This document shows, in pieces, positions 13,424 to 28,100 of a DNA stretch of 64,000 bases. Source of the DNA: Whitmania pigra (taxonomy: Eukaryota; Annelida; Clitellata; Hirudinida; Haemopidae); contig JAJTWR010000458.1 of the NCBI GenBank assembly GCA_021613335.1, positions 836,001-900,000 of the forward strand, read 5' to 3'. Position numbers and translations under genes: made by a program. The stretch's first letter is position 1. Every line of letters starts with the position of its first letter. Under the pieces are notes generated by a model. That model was given only the letters and a program-made list of their open reading frames with translations, searched no databases and had not been told where the DNA came from.

Positions 13424-13440
13424 GCGCCCCTGCCTGTATA

Positions 13441-13899
13441 CAACGGAGAAATTCACCCATGCTCTACGGTTAACCCCGTGATCATTTTCTGTATAAATCT
13501 CTGAGCAGTCCATGTTATCAAACCTTTTTGTCCAAGCCAAATTCTGCAATTCTCGGAGGTGAGCTGTACCAATTAATCAAATGGATGCTTCTGTCGTTTA
13601 AATATATTCATGCTAGCTTCTCTTTCCCCAGGTGGCCTAATTGATGTTTTTGGTTATGATTCTTTGTGACAAACCCTCATAATAAAAATTTGCGGATTTC
13701 GAATTTACGTAAAGTTTGAGATCTAATTAAAGTGTTTGACTCCCGGTGGCGTGCGGATGTTCTTTGATGCCCGAGGTCAGCCCCTTGATTAGATGCCCCT
13801 AATTTGTTCTTTCCTTAATTCACCCCCTCCCCTCCCACTGCTCTGTGCTGCCCCCTCGCACTTTCCACCAGGAATTGTTTGAGAATTGCTCATTGCCGG
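13441..13899. other. Intergenic; nothing identified
   Basis: No gene or clear repeat is visible. It includes a C-rich patch near 13825-13860. It lies between two transposon relics. Confidence 0.4.
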
Positions 13900-14110
13900 C
13901 AGAGTTGTTAATATCGCAATAATGGTATCGCGCGCTACTATCGCCGATACTTTTGGCCGTCAATACTTAATTACAATACTGTATTACAATACTTAATTAC
14001 CATACTGTATTACAATACTTAATTACAATACTGTATTACAAAGTATCGAAATGAGTATCGCCGATACTTTTTGGTTAGCGATACTCGTTACAAATACTTT
14101 TTTCGAGCCT
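13900..14110. mobile_element. hAT-like terminal palindromic region
   Basis: It begins CAGAGTTGTTAATATCGC and contains tandem ACTTAATTACAATACTGTATT units plus inverted ATCGCCGATACTTTT motifs. Dense, palindromic subterminal motifs after a CAG start are typical of hAT ends. No second end with a matching duplication was found. Confidence 0.45.
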
Positions 14111-14853
14111 TTTAAAATTATAAAAAATTAAAATAATAAAAATTTAAAATAGTGTTATTTTATATATACTTTCATTTGGTGACACTGAACTTTAAGGGAG
14201 TGATTTAGTTGAAGGCGAATCAAAATCAGAGAATATTGAATATTTAAATATTGATGATATATTGAAAAACACTGATGGTTTTGAAGATGATGAAAGTCAT
14301 ATATATAGATTGCCTCGCCTCTGGAAATGTGCCTGTAATATTTTTAATTTAGTGGCAGCAGCAGTTGTAGCAAAACTTGAAAATGGCATGTTTGCTTTGC
14401 ATTGCTTTTTTAAATGAGTATTACCAGCAGTTTTTTAAATGAGTATTGATATTGATATGGCAATACATTTAGAGCAAAGTATTAGTATCGGTTAATTGCT
14501 GCACTTTTTAAGTTTATTTTGATAATCGGAAACCAAATTGTAGATTTTTGTATTTTATGCTTAGAAGTTAGCATAGTTTATGGAAAACGTGAAAGCAGCT
14601 ACATACCCATATTTATTGAGTTCGATTCCTTAAATTGGATCTGTCATAAAACACTTGAACTACTTCATTTTTTACGTCCCTGATGATGAATTCTTGTTCA
14701 ATAAATAATAAATTAAAGTTAGTCAGTCGTTCTTGCGCAAAAAATGTGACTGAGTCAACGCCAACCTGATCCAATCCCATCCAACCTGAAGTCAACAGAA
14801 TGGTGGACTTTTTCAACGACCATAAACCACTTTAGGCACCTATTCAAAAAAAA

Positions 14854-15267
14854 ATGGAGAGTCATGCTACTTTGGATGAGTTCTTTCATCCAAGATCGGC
14901 CAAGGAATTTCAATCTGCTGAAAATCAGGCCAATTGTTTCACTGGAGGACAGGCAATTCTAGCTCATACGTGCCCACCACAATTAGCAAATTCCAGCTCT
15001 GGCTCTAGCCTCTAAATGTGATGTAGTATCACGATGTGATAAGGATCCCGTGTTAATATTTTTTCAATAAAGACATCGTTCCCTGTTTTGATAAATATGT
15101 TTTCTCTCATTAATATTCTTTTGTTTTTATCATTTTAACAATTTTCACAATTTTTTTGCTGCAAATTTAACATAGAAATCTATTGGAAATTGTGTTCCGT
15201 ACAACTAACTCCGGCATGACGTACGTGGCAATGGAACAAAATGAGTTAGTTAAGCGGGTTACCATTG
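14854..15267 (+). mobile_element. Tigger/pogo transposon 3' remnant
   Basis: A 53-codon frame (14854-15015, MESHATLDEFFHPRSAKEFQ at its start) resembles the C-terminal tail of Tigger/CENP-B-type transposases, which often carry T-L-D-x-F-F. Downstream, the reverse complement of the right end reads CAATGGTAACCCGCTTAAC. That parallels the CAGTGGAACCCACTTATC terminus of the Tigger copy at 30800. A TA follows at 15268, as expected for this superfamily. The 5' part is missing or unrecognisable. Confidence 0.5.
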
Positions 15268-15955
15268 TATAACTAAGTTAAGTACATTTTTAATCACTAG
15301 TTCGTTCAGCAAGATGTTACGAGATGTTTCGTTTCCCAACAATCGCTGGGAGCACATTTTTGTAGCCCTTACCTGATGAACATAGCGTGCTCGAGTAAGG
15401 TTAACATCCTCGCGTGACCACGATGAAGGTGATGATGGCATTCAGTATTAGCATCGCCGATTAATATAAATTAAATTTAAGTGATAAGCGATGCTTCTCA
15501 AAAGTATATTTACGACACTTTTCTAGAACTATATTTTCAATTAAATATACAAAACGCTATTTTCAATCGGCTTCGATATTCATCTCGTGATGAAAACATA
15601 TTATTCTCTTTATTTTTATCGAGTAAAACATGGTAAACACGAGTCGATGGAGCGACAGAATAGCGATAAACAGAGTTGAAACTCGCAAACATGCCTTTAT
15701 TGCCTCTGCATGAGTTCGCACCTGGAGCTAACGATGTATCGGACAACAAAAAGCATGTTTTTAGAAATGAATTAAAATCAAATCGAATATTATATTTTGA
15801 CACTCAAATCCACCGCAATCAGTATTATCAACAACATGAGCCAATGTTTTTGAATCGAAGATAACTTTTAAGTTTAGAAAGCAAACTGCTTAGAACAAAT
15901 TGAAAAATGCTGAGAAGGCGTTAAATAAATTCGATTATTTCTCGACTGTGCAAGA
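15268..15955. other. Upstream region of gene A
   Basis: No gene is supported. Short open frames on both strands around 15537-15864 overlap one another and show no splice partners. The region probably carries upstream regulatory DNA of gene A. Confidence 0.35.
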
Positions 15956-16160
15956 TATAAAAGCAGAGCTCGCTTTGAACCGCTAAGTTGGTTTCATCGA
16001 CTGAGGTTCGATATTGCGCTACAAATATGTGATAGATGTAATAAGTAAGATAATGCACGAGACTTAGTTAAATGGTTGTCTGCAGAGAAGTCTATCGACA
16101 CAAGCTTTATAATTTTTAACATACATTATTAATATCTCATAAAACACTCATTTTTTTAAG
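15956..16160 (+). promoter_or_regulatory. Core promoter and 5' leader of gene A
   Basis: A TATA box TATAAAAG at 15956-15963 is followed by CAGAGCTCGC. Transcription would start near 15987. A 5' untranslated exon probably ends at 16044 before gtaaga, and the leader intron ends at the ttttttaag acceptor at 16160, ten bases before the ATG. Gene C has the same TATAAAAGCA string at 40025, which supports both. Confidence 0.6.
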
Positions 16161-16170
16161 ATCCACAGCC

Positions 16171-19100
16171 ATGAGGACCAGGGTGTTTTCTATCGCCTGG
16201 TTCTGCTTTTTCATATCAATCTGTGAGTTTATTTAGAAGTGGAAGAACGGTTTCGTAATAAGAGTTTAGAACACATTCATTATTAACAGGTAATGCTGAT
16301 CTTCCTTTGAATGGAAATTGGGGTGAATGGACAAACTGTTCAGAACCTTGTGGTGGAGGATTCATTTGGAGGACATGCGTTTCTGTAAATGCAAGGTTAG
16401 GGTTAGATTGAGTTTAGGGTTGAAGTCATGGAATCTTGAGCAGTATTTACGACACAATAGACAACTTAGAAACTTCGCAAGCAGAATTAATTAAGCAAAT
16501 ATTATGAATTACGATGTTTAATTTTAATTGATTTGATTGCTTATTTTAATAAATGAAAGGCATTTTATTAACGTTTTTTTTAAAAGTAATGTTGCACCGA
16601 TCTGCAACGTGGGTTCATCTGAGAATAGAATATGCTATTTGAAAGAATGCGGTTAGTTGTTATTGCATTGTTAGATTTTTAAATCTTAAATCCTTTTAAT
16701 TTGTTCAGTATTTATTAAAAATATAAAATCAATCCTCATGACCCTCCAATTTAGAAGGATTGTTTTACCACGTGTTACTTGGAGCGTTGACACGTCATGT
16801 CGATAAGAATATTATCGAGTAATTGCATAAAAATAGTGATTTGGATGCCTTTTCAACATTTGGAAATTTGCGAGATGCACAAAAGTTGTTGTGAGAGTAT
16901 TATCGAATAAGACTTTGGAATGTCCAAGTAACACTTAAGAGGAGATAAAAAAACTTTCTAAAATCTGCCAATCCTTCACTTCAATTTCACTGGAAGCAAT
17001 CAGAATTTTAATTAGCCATCCTTTCTTCTTTTTTTTTGAAGGCTTGGTACAAATTCGTTTAAAAAAGGTTTTAAAAGCACGAACTTCAAACTTTGTTTTA
17101 AACAATCTAAAATTGAATAAATTTAAATAATTAATTCTCAACAGAAACTCCGAACAAGAACGACGGTTTTGGACATTGGTCTGAATGGGCCTCGTATCCA
17201 GAAGATAATAAGCAACAATATCGCACCAGAGACTGCTTGGATGAATCGAAGGGATGTGAAGGCTACAAAATTGAAATCGTAGGCATTCAAGTCATTACAA
17301 ATTACCGAAGAGCCAGATATTTGTCTTCTGGTGGGCAGACAAACATCCGTTACATTCCGAGGAGTAACTTTTCATCCGATGGCCAGTATGAAGAAGAGGG
17401 TAAAAGTCCTGAAGATTTATTGTTCTGATTTAAATCAAAGTTAAACTTAATAAAATATTGCAGACGTATTTTGGATACACTATCAATATGGAGATGAAAC
17501 CGTCAGTAAAATTGGTGAGAAAAAACTTTGTTTATTTCCGGAATTCAACTTTTTATTATGTTTAAATATGGTTGAAACTTTTTAATAATCAGAACTAACA
17601 AGAATATTAATGTAAAATTTATTAAATATAAAATAAAATAAGGTGTTACAAATTTTAAAAGATGAGAATCTTTAACGACATAAAGGTTATTATTGATCAT
17701 GCTGGATCAGCCACACATTTGAATAAATGTTTATGCATTCACATATTAAATAAAAACTTATAAGTGATTCAAGATAGTATTATTTAATTTCTTAACGATT
17801 GAAAATTTCAGACTCATGCGAGGAGGTCGAAGATGATTGGTTACAATGGAGCTCTTGGTCTTCGGATAGCGATGGAAATGAAACTAGAACCAGAAAATGC
17901 AAGGATGAAACAAAATTATGCAGAGGTTACAACAAAGAAAAACGTGTTAAAATGGTTCCCGAATACACAGGTAAATAGCCGCGTGAATGCTATTTTTTTG
18001 CAGTCACACTTCTTATATTCTAAATCGATAATGCAGATGGAAAATTACACTCACGTTACATTTTTACAACTACGAACAATATAAGTTCAAAATTCAAAAA
18101 AATGAGCAATTAATATATATAAAAGACAAAATATTTTAACTTTATTTGTTTTTAAATTTTGAATTAAAGAAAATGATATAATTATATCGCGACGAAGAAA
18201 GTCCGACATATTTAGCCAACTTAATGGATCCACCATTTCCTAGGCAACCCCGAGGAACACCCAGAAGATTGGGGGCCTTGGAGTGAATGGGAGGTCTTAA
18301 ATGAGAGAAGAACAAGGAAGCGCGACTGCCTCAACAAATCTGGCCCTTGTCGCGGTCAGCCCGAAGAAACAGAAATAATTAAGGAAGTCTGGGAAATAGA
18401 AATTGTTGAAGGAGGTAATTAATTATTCGAACAAGGTTCTGAATTACATTAACATTTACTTTTATATTATTATCTAAATATTTGACGTTATTTTGAAACT
18501 AAAGATTATAATTTGCATTGGTAGTTAGACAACAATTTGAGTACCTTACGTATCCAAATCGGTTGTGAAAGCGTTACTGTCGCCCGTTTATTAATCTAGC
18601 CACTTAACGAATTACACGAAATTAGTGAAATTACAGTAGGACTTTTTGGGTTTAACAGAGGCTGAGGAAGACGCAAATGATTGGTTCCAATGGACTGGTT
18701 GGACCTTGGAAGCTAAGAATAAAATGTTCAGGACTCGAGTGTGCAAAAACCTGAACAAAGGAGGTCCTTGTAGAGGAATGAAAACACAAAGAAAGGTTTT
18801 GGTTACCTATGTGGTCAGGAACGGTTACGATTATCATGCGGATGATTACCTGAGTAAGAATGCATGCATTGATAATAATAATTTTTATTCTATGAGAATA
18901 GGTGTTAAATTTTGAGTTTAATTATTTTGAACTTTTATAAAGTCCAGTTTTTCAATTAAGTTGAAGAAGATACTGAGTCATGGGGACCTTGGACTGAATG
19001 GACGGACGGACCTGGAGAATTCATGTCACGTCGTAGGGAGTGTTTGTCAAAGCAAGGATGCCGTGGAAAAAGTGTGATTGTCAGAAAAAAAGCAGTTGTT

Positions 19101-22100
19101 ATTTCTCCAACTGTTACAACTATTTCAACGAAAGAAATTACAACAACATCGGAAGAAGATTTGGATCCTGGAAAACTCGTAAAGATGCCCGGTGCGATGA
19201 TTTTATATTTTGTATTGAAATGAAGGTCAGTTAAACGAGTTTCGCAATTCAATAAAATTGTTTTATTTTCAGCGCTGTCACAACTAACCACCACACCGGA
19301 ATTACCCCCTGGTCAAATCGCCATGAGTGAGTTTATAACTTAACTTAACTTTGTTGGAAATAATTAAATAAATAAATGTAATTTTAAATATTTAATTTGA
19401 AGCAAATAAATTAATGAAAAATTTTATTTTTAGCCAACACGAAAGGCGTTGTGCTCAGTTCAACACCAATTCCTGTCATGCCAAGTAAGACATCAATTTT
19501 AAAACAATAAACCTTTAAAAAGTTTTGTCATAAATCATATTAAAATTATGACGTATTAACATTTATTCAATAAATATAATTTACAATGATTCTTCAGCCG
19601 ACGGAAATTGGGGACAGTGGTCGGACTGGTTTCCCCCAAGTGGACCCAAACAAACAATAATGAGGAAGAGGGTCTGTGACAGTCCACCCCCTTTTAATGG
19701 TGGACAAGATTGTATCGGAGACGACTTTGAAATCTACAACGAGACTATAGGTCAACGCTTTGACTTTTCAACAGACATGAATGTTTTACGACCTAAATTA
19801 ATTTTAATCGTGTTTTTTATATTAAAAAAGACAGGAGCTTGTTGTATCCGCCATTACTTTAATTAAACAATTTCCATCAATATCGAATTAGATAAAAAAT
19901 TTTTTAAATAATTGTTGCTAAATATGTTGTTAAATGTTGGTTTTCAAACTCTATTTCAATTTTAGTTATTCATTTGAAATTAACGTGTAAAATTAGGCCA
20001 CGGTACATGAACTTAACATTCCAGTTGAACCAATCACAACTTGCTTCACAACATATTATATAATGTAAACTTTTAAATATTACATAATGAATACATACTT
20101 ATTAAAATTTTATTTTTGAATATATATTATGTTATTTAAATTATAATATTAAAATTCATATTTATAGCTGTGAATGGAGAATGGGGATCTTGGAGCACCT
20201 GGTCAGAACCATTGGATGATGGGAATCCAACAAAAATCAAACGCACAAGACAATGTGACAATCCTTCTCCTTCCAACGGTGGCTTGGAATGCTTAGGTGT
20301 CGGCGAGGAGTATCAGGATTACTTCATTCGTGAGTCGAGATAATTTAAATTATATTTATGCATAGTCAAAATCAAACATGGATATATGTCAAATATGTTA
20401 TTAATCCAAACAACTGCCTAACACTTACTAGAAAATAATTTAAATTCCTAAATTTATTTATTAGCTGTGGACGGTATGTGGAGTCCATGGTCAGAATGGA
20501 CACGTTCAGAAACCAATGCTACTCAAGAGTCGAGAACCCGAGCGTGTACTAACCCAGCTCCCCTTTTTTACGGAGAAGCATGCCAAGGATCAGATTATGA
20601 ACAAAGGACGGTTTCAATACGTTAGCATCTGACATTTCAAATTGCTTCGATATTATAAATGTATCAATAAATGACAATAACATTATTAATAATATTGGAG
20701 AATATTATACTGATGAAATTATAAATTTATTTTCATAAATTAGTTTTTTTCTAATCCCATTCATTGAATATTGTCGATTCCCGTTTAATTCCAAAATTGA
20801 AGTACTTAATGGTCAATTGGAGATTGAAACGTTGCAGCCGTCGATGGAAACTGGAGCAAGTGGGGAACGTGGTCAGAACCAACTGGAACCCAGCCTCAGG
20901 AAACTCTGACGAGGACTAGGTTCTGCGACAATCCATCTCCTTCCAATGGAGGCAAAGAATGCGAAGGATCTGACACGGAGACCGAAGTGCACAACAACCG
21001 TCAGTATTCAGAAAATTTAATTTTATCATCTTGTTGATAGAGATATTGACTAGTAATTAGAGGAATTACAATATTGTAATAAATAGGATGATGACAATAA
21101 TATTACTAATTATAGCGCAGGTTTTAGCTCTTTGAGTAACAGTAATTAAATTTAATAAAATTAAATAAAAAAACATAATAATAATAAACTAATTAATTCT
21201 CTTTTCAAAATACACGCAGACATTTTAAAATTTTTATTGGAACTATTTAAGAAAGTTTTTTTATTTATTTTTCATAAAACTAATTTAAAATAATTTTCAG
21301 AAATTCTAACCAATAAAATAAATTAACTTTTCATTGCTTAGCCATAAACCAAAAATGCCAGGATTAAATACCCTATGTAAATTTTGCTTTTGTAACTACG
21401 CATCGACAAATGATTTTCCTCATGTATCTAACTTTCTCTTTGAAGCCATAAACGGTGGTTGGAGTCCGTGGGAGGAATGGTCTCAACCGCTTCCAGGTAA
21501 AACAACTGTCCAAAGAAACAGATTCTGCAACAATCCCGCACCTGATTTTGGCGGTTCATCTTGCGAAGGACCTGACAGTCAGACTAAAGAAGTTATTCTA
21601 CGTAAGATGTTTTGTTTTTTCAATTAAGGCTCTGTAACAAAAGTGTTCCTCAACAGATGCTTAGAGAACATTTACTTAAATAGAGATAGTAAAGTATATT
21701 ATCCCCAAGCTCAAAAATGCGTTCAGTTGGAATATATCACTTTCTGAATTAGTTCAATTTGTTTTCTATTTCGTCGCAAGAAATAATTTGTTTTTTATGT
21801 AATGAAACTTAATTTATAGCTCACTAAACTTTAACTTGTTTAACACATGATGGAAGTGACTTTTGTTAATATGGAACATTTTTCAAACATAAATAGCCAC
21901 CAATGGCAGTTGGAGTGACTGGAGTTCATGGTCACCTGTCACGAAGCTGAGCAACCCTGAAACTATCAGCAGGACCAGGGAATGCATCAATCCTGCCCCA
22001 GCTAATGGAGGCATCTATTGCGTTGGGGAAGATAAGGAATCAAAAGAAGTTTATCATCGTAAGATTTCTCGTTCTTAATTAGAATCAGATCTTGGAGCAG

Positions 22101-25100
22101 TTTCGCAAAATTATTATTATTAAGTTAAACCAACTATGAAATATTTTAAGCTGTCGACGGTGGATGGAGTGAATGGTCTTCGTGGACGGAACCCAACGAA
22201 TCTGACATCAGCACGAGAAGGAGAAACTGCGACAATCCTGAACCACAACATAATGGATCTCCATGCTTCGGAGTTGAAATTGAAACTAAAAGCGTTGTGC
22301 GAGGTAAGACCAAGTTTAAAACTTTAAACAGTAAAATATAATTTTGCAACGCGATTATAATTTCTTTAGCCGTCAATGGTCAGTGGAGTAACTGGGAACC
22401 TTGGCCCGTTCCAACATTTGAAACAAATCCTCAACTACTAACAAGGAAAAGAATTTGTGACAACCCAGTTCCATCAAACGGGGGTTTACCGTGCGAAGGA
22501 GACGCTACTGAATCGAAAAATTTTACGAGGCGTAAGTTATTGAGACTCTGAGATTTATAAGTTATATTAGGAATTGTTGTGTTAACTCCTTAAAATGATT
22601 TATCGATTAAATTAATGTTGGATATAAAAAACCGACTGCAAACTTGGAAAATTATTTTGAGAATCAGACATAGAATGCTCAGACCAGAATCAGCCCACAG
22701 CCTTTGTTGTGATGTCTAAATTGAAAGGCTATTTTTTCTACAGAATCAATTTTTGTTTATATTTATTTCTATTCACATTATTAATAATTTAAAATCAATA
22801 CTTGAACTCAGAAACGAATTTCGTTTGATTTGATACTCAATCAGACAATTTATTTCACTTATTCCGTATTTCCAGCTATTGACGGAAACTGGGGTCAATG
22901 GAGTGAATGGTCACCTGTTGTAGGAAAAGATCAAAAAGAGAGGAAAAGGATTTGCAATAAACCTCAACCCATGTTTGATGGGAAAGCTTGCGAAGGGTCG
23001 GACAAAGAAGTTGTTGATGTACTTAAAGGTCCGCTTTTATATCAGAAACTAGAATTTAAGCCTTAATTATTTTGAAAGATGCATAATTTTTAATTGTTTT
23101 GTTTATTCTTGTTCAAAATAGTAACAGTTAAGAAATAATAAATGTTTAGTTATCGACGGAGGATGGACAGAGTGGGGACCATGGTCTACGCAGACATTTG
23201 CCACTAATCCTGAAACAATCACAAGAAAAAGATTCTGCGAAAATCCTAAGCCCGCCAATGGTGGCAAGCAATGCGAAGGCCCTAGTGTCGAAGACCAAGA
23301 AATTAAGAGACGTAATATATTTATTTTATTATGTAGAGTGATGTATTTAATTATTTGTATTTATTTTTTCTATTCCGAAACAAATTAAATTTAATGCTTT
23401 CAGCAATCGATGGAAACTGGGGTCCCTGGTCTGAGTGGATACAAGATTCATCAACTGAAGATTTCCTCAGATACAGAGAGTGCAGCAACCCTGAACCAAT
23501 GCACGATGGGGCGCCATGTGTAGGGTTAGATGTCGATGTGAGTCAGAAGCCTAAAGGTAATATGAAAATGTTTATGTTTAGTTTAATTTTTCTCTTTATC
23601 TCAAATCAAGATAGACTTAACAGAAATTGAATATTACTATTAAATAATGATTAATCTCAATACTTTGAATGCTAGCTTGTCCCGAAGGCTACATGTACAT
23701 TGAGGAAGTGAAGAAATGCTACAAATTGATCAAAAGGCGATTGAATTGGGATGCATCAAGAGGCATTTGTAAAAAGTTTCATCCAAGCTTGCAATTGGCA
23801 ACCGTTTTTAGCCAGAATGATCAAAATGCTATCAGTAAATATCTAAAAAGTCAAAATGGTAGGTAAATATATTTCTTTTTGCTTTGATTAATATCACATT
23901 AAAATATGTTTGCTTTGATTAAAACCAGACTCCGTTCAGAAGAAATGTTTCAACCCTCAAACCAAAGGTTTGGTCTGGTTGGGTGCCAAGCACGCTGGAG
24001 GGTCACCCGATGGCACATTTTATTGGGATGTAAAAGACGATGTCGATCCGATGGACAATCCAGTTGATTTCGCTTCTTGGTCCAACAAAAATGAGGCTAC
24101 CAACTTTGACGCTGATGAAGACAGATGCGTCTACCTCAAGTATCCTGATTTTAAGTGGTTATCCGGACCATGTGGCTGCGAAGAAGAAGGGTTTGTTGTC
24201 AGAATTTCAATTTGAATGGTCTTATTTTTTTACTGAATGCTTTAGTACAACTAATTTAATTTATTATTAAGCATTTACGTATTTTATATTTACAATAGCT
24301 TAAACATTTTCAATATAAAAAATAATTTGATAAAGTTATTACCGATCTTAAAATTAAATTTCAGCACACCTGATGATTTACCAGATTCTGAAGATGGTCT
24401 ATTTAATCCGACTCTAATTTTACTAAAACCATGTTTTTCAGACGACGACAAACCGGATGTTGATGAGGAAAAAGTTGATCCACAGGATCCAACCAACTTT
24501 TTGGATTATTCGGTGGAAAGTCTCACTTTACCAGGCAGGTTTTTATTAGTATTTGTAATTTCGTCGTAGAAATTCAAATATAGCGTTTTTTAACAGCGGC
24601 AAAATGTACTCAGCGGTAGAATTGAGTATAAATATAAAATAAACTGTTATCAATTCAGATGGAACTCCTGAATCACCAGAAGGTTGGGAGGAATTTGGGG
24701 AATGGACTCCAGTAAATAGCAAAGAATCAGAAAGAAAAAGAAATTGTCTTAAGGCCGACAACTCATGCAAGGGAAAAAGGATTCAGAGACGAAAAAAGAG
24801 AATTTTCAGGATCGTAGGAAACTACACGATAGATATTTCTAAAGAAGGTGATGGAATTTGACTCACGCTTATTTATTTAAGCATGTTTATTTTATACATT
24901 TAAAAAAAGTTTTGTTAAATTAAATGCATAATAAATAATATCTAGACGAGGAAAACACAAAAGATTTTACTCAGTGGACCAGTTGGACGACCATCTACAA
25001 CACGATAATGATTAAGACTAGGAGTTGCAAATCTCCTACGAAGCGGTGTACTGGAAGTTTAAAAGCGATAAAAATGAAAAAGGAATACAGAATTCCAGGA

Positions 25101-28100
25101 TGTACTTGGTGGCGTCAGACGTGGAATGGCGGTTGGACTTCAGGACTGGATTTTGACGATCTTCGCGATTATTCCATTGATAGCTCAGACGGTGAGCATG
25201 TCTATTTATTTCAGTTCTAAAACTTATTAAATGAAATCAAAAGCAATCAATTGTAATCTTTAATCAAAACATTATTGGATTTGGAATATAATTCCTCAAA
25301 AAGTAACTTTCATATCTAATTTGTTTGAAGTTGGAGTTCCAGAAGTTCCAGAAGACTGGGATGATTGGAACTTTTGGCTTAAAGATGGTCCCGACAATTG
25401 GGTGAGAAACAGATCATGTGTAAATGCACCCGTTGGTCCCTGCAGAGGGCAATATGTGCAAAAAAAGCGAGTGAGATATTGGAAAAAAGTTGGATCATGG
25501 TCCCTGGATGAAGACAAAGGTTTCTGAGATAAATTTATAAGAAAAATTTTTAACATTTATAGAAAAAACATGTCATAACTTGGGATTTGTACAGATAACG
25601 AGGTTCCCGATGATTGGAATTCTTGGGCGGAGTGGACACGCATAAAGCCAGATATTCTTAACATGTGGAGGCAGTACAGGCTTTGTAAAAACCCTCTAGG
25701 ACCGTGTCGTGGAAAGGCAATAAGGTACAAAAGAAAAAGTTTGAAAAGTCTCACACTTATCAGTGGAAGCACATTTGACGACGACGACGACGATGACAAA
25801 GATGCTGAAGAAGATTCTAAAGATGTAAAATTTGAAGATCCAACATCTTTTTCAATTGATGGTCTCGGGTCTTGTAAGTTTATCGTCGCTACCAAGTTTT
25901 GACGAATCAATGCAAATCTATCCTTGCATTTCAGCTTATGGAGATTGGGATAACTGGAGTCCTTGGAAGGTTACGGATACTGGAGTGTTGAAAAGGAAAC
26001 GATCCTGCAAAAAGTCAAACTGTATTGGAGCTTCCGAACAGACAAAACGTAGAAGGAAGTATGTCATTGAAGGTTCATGGGAAATCACCTCAACACAAGG
26101 TATAAATATAATAAATTAATAAATAAACTTATATAATACATGATATTATAAATAATTTTCTAACTGCTTTGATATTTTTAAATTATGACCTTATTGTTGT
26201 ACATTCCACATGACATTTCTGATTGCAGATGGTGGACAAGAAAATCCTGAAGATTGGTTCTCATGGAGTCTGTGGACAAAACAGACAAATCTCGAGCTTT
26301 GGTCGAGACTAAGAACTTGCAAAAATGGCATTTCCGGTCCATGTCGAGGCAAAATAGTTCAATATCGTAGAAAAATAAAAAGCAAACGAGTATACCTTTA
26401 TGGCAAATATGCTTGGAATTGGTTCAAAGATTGGAGCGGATATCGTCTCCTCAAATGGGGAGCACTAACTGGATTTGGGGCAAACTTTGGCTTAGATCTC
26501 GACTCAGTCGGAATTAGCTCAGGAAAATTAGTAGACAAAGGATTTGGTCTGGGGGTTGGAGTAGGAGGTCTACAATTGGATTTGGACCTTGGAGTCGGAC
26601 AACTGAATTGGCCTTACGGAGATTGGGAATACGATTTGACTGGAGGTTGGCTTTGAATTCATTTTCCAGGTGATAAAAGATATTGTTATTGCATTCTATT
26701 ACATTCTTCAACTTACAGATTTAGAAGTCAAAGAAGAAAATCCTGACAATTGGGACAATTGGAATCCTTGGGAAGACAAGGGTGATGGATGGTTTGTCAG
26801 AGAAAGAAAGTGTAGAAATGATGCTCCCGATGGTTATTGTGAGGGGAACTCAAAACAGAAAAGAAGAATTAAGATTTGGACTTTAATATCACAATGGCTT
26901 GTTGAAGATATAGGTGTGGTTTCAGATCATAAATTACAGATTTAAAATTTTTATAAAAACAATTCCGTCTTTAAATTTTTATTCAGCAGCAAAGCTTGTT
27001 AATTTATTAAATTGTATAATATTATTTATATTTCTCTTTCAAAAAGGTAAAAGCACAGGAGATTGGTTGAATTTTGGAGATTGGCAAGAAGACGGAATAG
27101 GTTTGGGTTTTTGGTTCCGAACAAGAAAGTGTAAGACCAAGAACTGCAAGGGGAAAACCATCCAATACCGCAAATTAAGTGAACGACGTTGGGGCTTCGG
27201 TTGGGGTTGGAACGTCCAGGAAGGGGTCTGGTACAAAGGCTGGGGATGGAATTGGTTGAAGAAAGATGCCGAACTAAAATATTCTGCGACTGTATCTACT
27301 CCAGAAACATCTCCATCCAATTGGAAATGGACCTGGATGACTGGGAAGCTGCGGTTTCAAATCAAACTTCTGCATTGGTGGGATTGGATTCGAGGAAATG
27401 ATTGGAAATTGAGTAAATTATTTCAAGGGGATGTCAAGGGTCAAAAGGTCAAGGCAAACTGGAGGCACATAAGATTAACTCGAAGAAGATGGAGTTGGTC
27501 AGGTAACACAGCCAGATGGTCAACTTATCGACATCGTGGCGTATGGAAAGGATGGAAAAATATTCGCAAAGCCGGCTGGAGAAAACTGCGTTTGGATGAC
27601 AAAAATATTTTCAAAACTGACCATTCTTCAGCCGAATTGAGAGGAAAGTGGAAGCACGTTAAGATAACCAAGTCAGGCCAATTTCTGAAAGGATCGAACT
27701 CAATAATCGATAGTTTGATGGATTCGTTCAAAATCAAACTTCCTTTCATTAAAAGTGGATTTAATAACCAAACCTATGAAACGAAGAAAACTGGTTTTGT
27801 TTATAAGACAGGTTTTTCTGCCTTTTCCAGTATAATTAATAAATTCGATGAAACAAAGCATGAAAGCGAAGATACTGAAATCGGCAATCTGATGAATTTA
27901 GGTGGAAATAAATTTGGAAGCGGATGGGCGGGGAAAATAGTAGAAACTAAAGTGGAACTTGGCTCAGAAGATTTTGGAACTAGAAGAAAAGATTTTATTG
28001 CTTCTGGAAGCAAGGATTTCGGTGGAACAAAATTTGAAAGCGGATGGATGGGAAAAATAATAAAAAGTAAGGTTCAGCTTGGCTCAGAAGATTTTGGAAC

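Larger units (their letters stand above)
12204..13432 (+). mobile_element. Degraded hAT transposon with TIRs and 8-bp target-site duplication
   Basis: The left end CAGTGGCGCAAC and right end GTTGCGCCCCTG are inverted repeats with one mismatch. They are flanked by a perfect 8-bp direct repeat CCTGTATA at 12196-12203 and 13433-13440, the hallmark of hAT insertion. Inside is the C-terminal (dimerisation) end of a ZMYM/TTF-finger-type hAT transposase. Two long G-runs lie near the left end. At 1,229 bp it is a non-autonomous deletion derivative. Its right-terminal sequence also occurs as an internal copy. Confidence 0.88.
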
